Shown here: piece by piece, positions 59,766 to 64,000 of the stretch
How the letters are laid out: every line of letters starts with the position of its first letter
How positions within the stretch are numbered: position 1 is the stretch's first letter
Assembly: GCA_002335425.1 (NCBI GenBank)
Contig: DDCB01000030.1
Location: 1-64,000 of the forward strand
Source: Chthonomonas sp. UBA2017
GTDB taxonomy: Bacteria; Armatimonadota; Fimbriimonadia; Fimbriimonadales; Fimbriimonadaceae
Length of the DNA stretch: 64,000 nucleotides
Direction of reading: 5' to 3'
Notes under the pieces: generated by a model
Told to the model about the DNA's origin: nothing
The model's input: only the letters and a program-made list of their open reading frames with translations
The model's database searches: none
Made by a program: the position numbers and the translations under genes

Positions 59766-60890
59766 ATGCCCCGCATCGTCGTCGCCTTTCGATGTGCATA
59801 CACCTTGAGTTTGTTTCGCTCCAGCTGGTTGCGGCGTTTGGTCCGAGACGGGTGGGAAGTCCATGGGGTAGGCCGAGGCGGAGACGGTTTTGAGTCGGCG
59901 GTTGAGGCCACAGGAGCCCAGTTTCATGCGGTTCCGCTGGCCGTCCGGTCGCGAAATCCGCTCACCGACCTCCGGTTCCAAAGATCGTTGAGAGATCTGT
60001 TTATCCGGATTCAACCCGACGTCGTCCATTTGCACACCATCAAGCCGGTGATCTATGGGGCGAGGGCAGCCCGACAGACCGGGGTTCCCCGCGTGGTGAG
60101 CAGCATTACAGGGTTGGGGTACGTGTTTTCGGGCTCGGCCCCGAGTTGGATGCGGCGATTGGTGGAGGCTCAATATCGACGTGGGCTCCAGCTTGCCGAC
60201 GCGGTGACGTTTTGTAATTCCGATGATCGGCAGTTGTTCATGGATCGAGGCTTGGTCACGGCCGACAAGGCATCGGTTGTGGTCGAGGGCGTCGATCTGA
60301 CTCAGATCACGCCGAAACAGGCCGTGACCGGCCCTCTCCAGGTTCTGATGGTGGGACGGCTTCTGCGCGACAAGGGAGTCCTGGAGTACGCCGAAGCGGT
60401 TCGTCAGCTGCGTCCTCGATTTCCCGAGGTTGAGTTCGCGATCTTGGGCGGACGAGATGAGCACAACCCGACCGTCGTTGATTCGTCTGAGGTACAACGA
60501 TGGGATGCCGAAGGGGGGCCTCGATGGCTTGGCGAAGTGGCTCCGAGCGAAGTAACGGCTCACTTGTCGCGGTCTTTTTTGGTCGTGTTGCCGTCTTATC
60601 GAGAGGGGTCTCCCAAAGCTCTCATCGAAGCGGGTGCCCAGGGTCTCCCGGTGGTGGCGACCGACGTTGCGGGTTGTCGAGATGTGGTTCGGCCGGGCGT
60701 GACCGGTCTTTTGGTGCCGGCCAAAGACCCGGCGGCCCTGACCCAAGCCATTTCCCGGCTGTTGGAAGATGTGCCTCTGGCCCAACAGATGGGGCTTGCG
60801 GCCCGAGATTGGATTGCAAAGGAGTTTGACGAACAGAGAATGTTGGATCGGTTGACGAGCTTGGTGCAAGGGGAGCGATGCGCGCTCTAA
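59766..60890 (+). CDS. Glycosyltransferase, GT4-type
   Basis: 374 residues from ATG 59766, three bases after the Wzz-like stop; codons further upstream lie inside that gene. N-domain: VVHLHTIKPVIYGARAARQ and SSITGLGYVFSG, typical of transferases that act on undecaprenyl-linked sugars. C-domain: LQVLMVGRLLRDKGVLEYAE, and the donor-binding motif YREGSPKALIEAGAQGLPVV followed by ATDVAGCRDVV. It probably adds a sugar to a surface polysaccharide repeat. The end overlaps the epimerase gene by 13 bases. Confidence 0.9.
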   Translation: MPRIVVAFRCAYTLSLFRSSWLRRLVRDGWEVHGVGRGGDGFESAVEATGAQFHAVPLAVRSRNPLTDLRFQRSLRDLFIRIQPDVVHLHTIKPVIYGARAARQTGVPRVVSSITGLGYVFSGSAPSWMRRLVEAQYRRGLQLADAVTFCNSDDRQLFMDRGLVTADKASVVVEGVDLTQITPKQAVTGPLQVLMVGRLLRDKGVLEYAEAVRQLRPRFPEVEFAILGGRDEHNPTVVDSSEVQRWDAEGGPRWLGEVAPSEVTAHLSRSFLVVLPSYREGSPKALIEAGAQGLPVVATDVAGCRDVVRPGVTGLLVPAKDPAALTQAISRLLEDVPLAQQMGLAARDWIAKEFDEQRMLDRLTSLVQGERCAL

Positions 60891-61900
60891 TTACAGGGGG
60901 CGCGGGCTTTATCGGCTCTCATCTGGCCGAGTCGCTGGCCGCAGATGGCCACGAAGTTTGGGTCTTAGACGACCTGAGCACGGGGCAGCGCAAGAATCTG
61001 TGCGGCCTGGAGCACCAGCCTGGTTTTCGCTTTATCGAGGGCTCTGTCCTGGATGAGGCGACGGTCACAGATTGTTTGAGTTCAGTAGACGTTGTCTATC
61101 ACTTGGCGGCCGTGGTCGGAGTTCGGCTGGTCGTCGAAAGTCCGGTCCGCACGCTGGAAACCAATCTGAAAGGCACCGAAAACGTCCTGAGAGCGTGTTA
61201 TGAGCGAAAGCTCCCGGTGTTGCTCGCCTCGACGAGCGAGGTCTATGGCCGGCACTTGGAGAATCGACCGTTGTCGGAGGAGGATGACCGGATTTATGGC
61301 CCGCCGACGGTGGGACGTTGGAGCTATGCGGCTTCGAAGGCCGTCGACGAGTTCTTGGGCTTGGCTTATCATCGCGAGCGCGGCCTGCCGGTGGTGATTG
61401 CGCGGTTCTTTAACACCGTAGGCCCCCGGCAGACCGGGCGCTACGGCATGGTTTTGCCGAGCTTCGTCCGAGCCGCGCTCCAAGGCAAGCCGCTGGAGAT
61501 TCATGGAGATGGGTCGCAGAGCCGATCTTTCACGTGGGTCGGTGATTGTGTCCGGGCGACCCGGTCGTTGATGCAGACCCCCGAGGCAGTGGGCGAAGTC
61601 GTGAACATCGGGCACGGCTCCGAAGTCACGATCGCCGAGTTGGCGCGCCGCGTGGTGGCCAAGACCGGTTCGTCATCGAAAGTCGTCCATGTGACCCATG
61701 AGTCGGTGTATGGCCCGGGGTTCGAAGACATGCAGTTCCGGACTCCGAGCATCGCCAAGCTCCAGCGGCTGACCGGATATGCTCCCAGTTACGACCTCGA
61801 CCAGATCTTGGATGAGGTCATCGCCTATGAGCGGGCTCAAGAGTCGGCCCCGGCGTCGGCGGCGGCGTGGGTGGAATCGACTCAGCCGACGCTCACCTGA
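60878..61900 (+). CDS. NAD-dependent nucleotide-sugar epimerase/dehydratase
   Basis: 340-residue extended short-chain dehydrogenase. The Rossmann motif is ITGGAGFIGSHLAE, the catalytic pair is YAASK (about residues 149-153), and DDLSTGQRKNL, VYHLAAVVGVRLVV, STSEVYG and NTVGPRQTGRYGMVLPSFV follow the pattern of UDP-glucuronate decarboxylases and UDP-glucose 4-epimerases. The substrate cannot be decided from sequence alone. It supplies a nucleotide sugar for the neighbouring transferases. The methyltransferase gene starts 7 bases after the stop. Confidence 0.9.
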   Translation: MRALITGGAGFIGSHLAESLAADGHEVWVLDDLSTGQRKNLCGLEHQPGFRFIEGSVLDEATVTDCLSSVDVVYHLAAVVGVRLVVESPVRTLETNLKGTENVLRACYERKLPVLLASTSEVYGRHLENRPLSEEDDRIYGPPTVGRWSYAASKAVDEFLGLAYHRERGLPVVIARFFNTVGPRQTGRYGMVLPSFVRAALQGKPLEIHGDGSQSRSFTWVGDCVRATRSLMQTPEAVGEVVNIGHGSEVTIAELARRVVAKTGSSSKVVHVTHESVYGPGFEDMQFRTPSIAKLQRLTGYAPSYDLDQILDEVIAYERAQESAPASAAAWVESTQPTLT

Positions 61901-61907
61901 GGCGGCT

Positions 61908-62675
61908 GTGTTTGCCGAGCATCGCCCCCAAGCCAGTGAGCCCGAGTTTTGGGCCGACCATTTTCGCGCCCATGCGGCCCATGTGTCGCGAGGTTGGTAT
62001 CGACGCCTGTTCGCCTGGAATCGGCATCTCGGGGACCCTCGTTGGCGGGCGATTCGCCGTTGGGTTCGTCCGGGGGGCCGGATTCTGGACGCCGGTTGTG
62101 GCGTCGGGCAATGGGTGTCTTTTCTGGGCGACCAAGGTTACCGGGCCGAGGGGCTTGACTACTCGCCCGAGTTGGTCGAGACGCTTCGCCAGGCTTTCCC
62201 GAACGGTCGGTGGCTCGCGGGCCCGGTCCAGGCGATGCCGGTCGAGTCAGAGTCCGTGGAGGGTCTGATTTCGTGGGGCGTGATCGAGCACGATCCAGCG
62301 GGACCTCAGGCCGCGCTCGTGGAGATCCGGCGAGTTTTGAAGCGAGGCGGGGTCGCGGTGATGACGGTGCCGCGCGACTCGCGGGCGATGCGACAAGCCG
62401 TCGGCGCCGGAGCTTCGGACGGCCCTTTTTATCAGTTCCTTTTTGATGAGGCCTCATTGCGGGGCGAAGTGGAAAAGGCGGGTTTTGAGGTTGTCGCCAT
62501 CCGGCCCACCGAGCGGCACATGGCGGTGGCGTTTCCAACCCTGTATGCTCGAATTCGTTCGAGGGGGCACTTGTTTGAGGCCTTGTTCGGCCTGGTTCTG
62601 CGACCGGTCCTGATGCTGATGCCCGAAAGTGCCTCGATGCTGATGGTGGTGGTGCGCCGCCCGGAAACGAGTTAG
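61908..62675 (+). CDS. SAM-dependent class I methyltransferase
   Basis: 255 residues from GTG 61908, preceded by AGGCGG; the open frame further up lies antiphase inside the epimerase gene. Motif I is ILDAGCGVGQWVSFLGDQGY, then LDYSPELVETLR, motif post-I PVQAMPVESESVEGLIS and WGVIEHDPAGPQAALVEIRRVLKRGG, the usual methyltransferase type 11 pattern. A hydrophobic C-terminal stretch (about 217-240) could touch the membrane. It probably methylates a sugar or polysaccharide intermediate, judged by neighbours. Its stop overlaps that of the opposing RNase J gene. Confidence 0.88.
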   Translation: MFAEHRPQASEPEFWADHFRAHAAHVSRGWYRRLFAWNRHLGDPRWRAIRRWVRPGGRILDAGCGVGQWVSFLGDQGYRAEGLDYSPELVETLRQAFPNGRWLAGPVQAMPVESESVEGLISWGVIEHDPAGPQAALVEIRRVLKRGGVAVMTVPRDSRAMRQAVGAGASDGPFYQFLFDEASLRGEVEKAGFEVVAIRPTERHMAVAFPTLYARIRSRGHLFEALFGLVLRPVLMLMPESASMLMVVVRRPETS

Positions 62676-64000
62676 ACCTCGATCACGACCGGGACAATGA
62701 TGGGCCGCAGCTTGAGTCGCCGGCTGAGGTGGCGTCGCATCTCATCGCTGATCGAGCTGCGCACGAGCCCGGCGTCTTGGAGGTCGGCGCGGGGCCATCG
62801 CTGGAGCTCCGATTGGACCACGCTCAGGATGTTGGCGAGCTCCTTTTCCGAAGCGAACAGGCCCTTGGTGTCGAGTTCGAGATCTTCGACCAGCTCGCCT
62901 TTCTCAATGTCGAGTTTTGCGATGACCATCACGAGCCCCTCATTCGCCAGGTTCGTTCGGTCGCGCATGATCTCATCGGGAACTCCGGGTTGGCCGCCAT
63001 TATCCACGAGCATGCGGCCGCTGGGAACAGGTTCGCCGAGCCACGCCCGCTCCTCGTCAAAGCAGAGCGGTAGTCCGTCAGCCATGCTGAAAAGCCGATG
63101 CTCGGGGTAGCCCATTTTTCGAGCAAATTCGAGATATTGATGTTGGTGGCGAGGTTCGCCATGCACGGGTGCCAAGTAGAACGGGCTCGTCAAGTTGATC
63201 ATCGTCTTGAGCTCTTCTTGGTAGGCGTGGCCGCTGACATGGATCGGAGCCCCGGCATTTTCGTAAATCACGACCGCGCCCAGGCGGAAGAGCCGGTTCA
63301 CGGTTCTCCAGATCGCGGCTTCGTTGCCAGGAATCGGCCGAGCCGAATAGAGGATGGTGTCTCCGGGCAGGACCTTCATGCGGCCGTACTCTTCGCGGCT
63401 CATTTGGACAAGCGCACTCATCGGCTCGCCTTGGCTGCCGGTGGTCAGGATGACGAGTTGTTCGGGGCGATAGTTGCCGATGTCGTCGAGCCGAATCCGG
63501 ACTCCGGTGGGCACTCGGAGATGGCCATATCGAGAGCAAACGTCGATGGTGTTTTCCATCCGTCGCCCCGCGACGGCGACTTTTCGCCCGGTGGCGAGGG
63601 CGACATCGAAGGCTTGCTGCATCCGGTGGATGTTGCTTGCGAACATCGTAATGAGGATTCGGCCGGGGGCGGTGCTAAAGAACTTTTGGTAGGCGCCGCT
63701 CACCTCGCGCTCGCTGGGCGACCAGCCGGGGCGATCGACGTTGGTCGAATCGCTGAGGAGCACGAGGACGCCCTCATCGGCGAGCGCCGCGAGTCGGCTC
63801 ATGTCGGTCTTTTTCCCGTCAATGGGCGTGAAATCGAGCTTGAAATCGGCCGTGAAGAGAACGATGCCGAAAGACGTTCGCACGGCCATCGCCATGGTGT
63901 CGGGGATGGAGTGGGTGACTCGGATCGGCTCAACAGAGAGCTGGCCGCAAGCGACTTTATCGCCGGGCTTGAGGGTGCGAAGGTCAAGACTGTGGACGTC
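62672..64000 (-). CDS. rnj: Ribonuclease J, C-terminal part (5' truncated by window edge)
   Basis: The frame stays open to base 64000, giving 442 residues of a beta-CASP metallo-beta-lactamase RNase. PIRVTHSIPDTMAMAVRTSF contains a metal-binding His; LFTADFKLD carries the bridging Asp of motif 4, where the family usually has HTGDFK; SDSTNVDRPGWSPSE, GSQGEPMSAL, VSGHAYQEEL and APVHGEPRHQ are beta-CASP motifs. The C-terminal domain ends RPIIVPVVIEV. It has 5'-3' exo- and endonuclease activity on mRNA and rRNA precursors. The ATG at 63895 is internal, not the start. Confidence 0.93.
   Translation of the reverse strand, partial: DVHSLDLRTLKPGDKVACGQLSVEPIRVTHSIPDTMAMAVRTSFGIVLFTADFKLDFTPIDGKKTDMSRLAALADEGVLVLLSDSTNVDRPGWSPSEREVSGAYQKFFSTAPGRILITMFASNIHRMQQAFDVALATGRKVAVAGRRMENTIDVCSRYGHLRVPTGVRIRLDDIGNYRPEQLVILTTGSQGEPMSALVQMSREEYGRMKVLPGDTILYSARPIPGNEAAIWRTVNRLFRLGAVVIYENAGAPIHVSGHAYQEELKTMINLTSPFYLAPVHGEPRHQHQYLEFARKMGYPEHRLFSMADGLPLCFDEERAWLGEPVPSGRMLVDNGGQPGVPDEIMRDRTNLANEGLVMVIAKLDIEKGELVEDLELDTKGLFASEKELANILSVVQSELQRWPRADLQDAGLVRSSISDEMRRHLSRRLKLRPIIVPVVIEV

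Noticed and set aside
1..64000. Sigma-54 promoters (TGGCAC-N5-TTGC) expected with rpoN in the window
   Set aside because: Several TGGCAC words occur, but none seen by eye has a TTGC box at the right spacing upstream of a gene.

Overview
The window is a GC-rich, gene-dense bacterial chromosome segment. Genes are packed in operons with many ATGA, GTGA or TTGA stop/start overlaps, and GTG and TTG starts are common. A secretin (PilQ), a PilMNOP-like inner-membrane assembly and a flagellin indicate a flagellated, didermic bacterium with type IV pili. Very large secreted proteins with golvesin-like, PQQ-propeller and dockerin-like modules, together with the gene content, fit Armatimonadota (Fimbriimonadia-like). 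That placement is inference and was not tested.

Layout. 1-877: 3' end of rpoN (sigma-54). 953-22326: prepilin peptidase, then four prepilin-type genes of growing size (287, 661, 758 and 1087 aa) and two huge secreted proteins (about 1591 and 2342 aa) with beta-propeller features. The order resembles the minor-pilin/PilY1 operon of proteobacteria with much larger proteins. 22548-28673: pilM, pilN, pilO, pilP-like, a stand-alone STN-domain protein and the pilQ secretin, starting at a good sigma-70-type promoter and ending at a strong hairpin terminator. 28739-34239: aroK, aroB, a small membrane protein, a PASTA-domain pseudokinase, rpe, a small membrane protein and ribD. 34432-40685: CPBP protease, cysteine desulfurase, a BCCP-like protein that lacks the biotinylated lysine, a small membrane protein, accC, nusB and folD.

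40682-46771 (minus strand): a nitrilase-family amidohydrolase and an AddB/AddA-like pair whose nuclease functions look lost. 46792-53121: a PH/GRAM-like membrane protein, flagellin, a small unknown protein, a glycosylasparaginase-type Ntn hydrolase, SelB and an orphan degenerate ABC ATPase. 53146-57438 (minus): a secreted protein with a dockerin-like tail, an M24 aminopeptidase, aroQ, a Trm112-like zinc protein and a glycosyltransferase. 57500-62675: a His-rich membrane protein, a Fic/Doc-like protein with a degraded motif, and a polysaccharide set (Wzz-like, glycosyltransferase, epimerase, methyltransferase). 62672-64000 (minus): partial RNase J.

Points that stand out: the roughly 20-kb giant pilin/propeller cluster feeding into pilMNOPQ-aroKB; a lysine-less BCCP next to accC; a PASTA pseudokinase next to rpe; an AddAB-like pair without a recognisable nuclease; and a recurrent TANNNT box 6-7 nt before start codons that suggests widespread leaderless transcription. 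No tRNA, rRNA, CRISPR array, insertion sequence or riboswitch was recognised. No gene-free stretch exceeds about 300 bases; the longest gaps are 22327-22547, 48946-49154 and 34240-34431.
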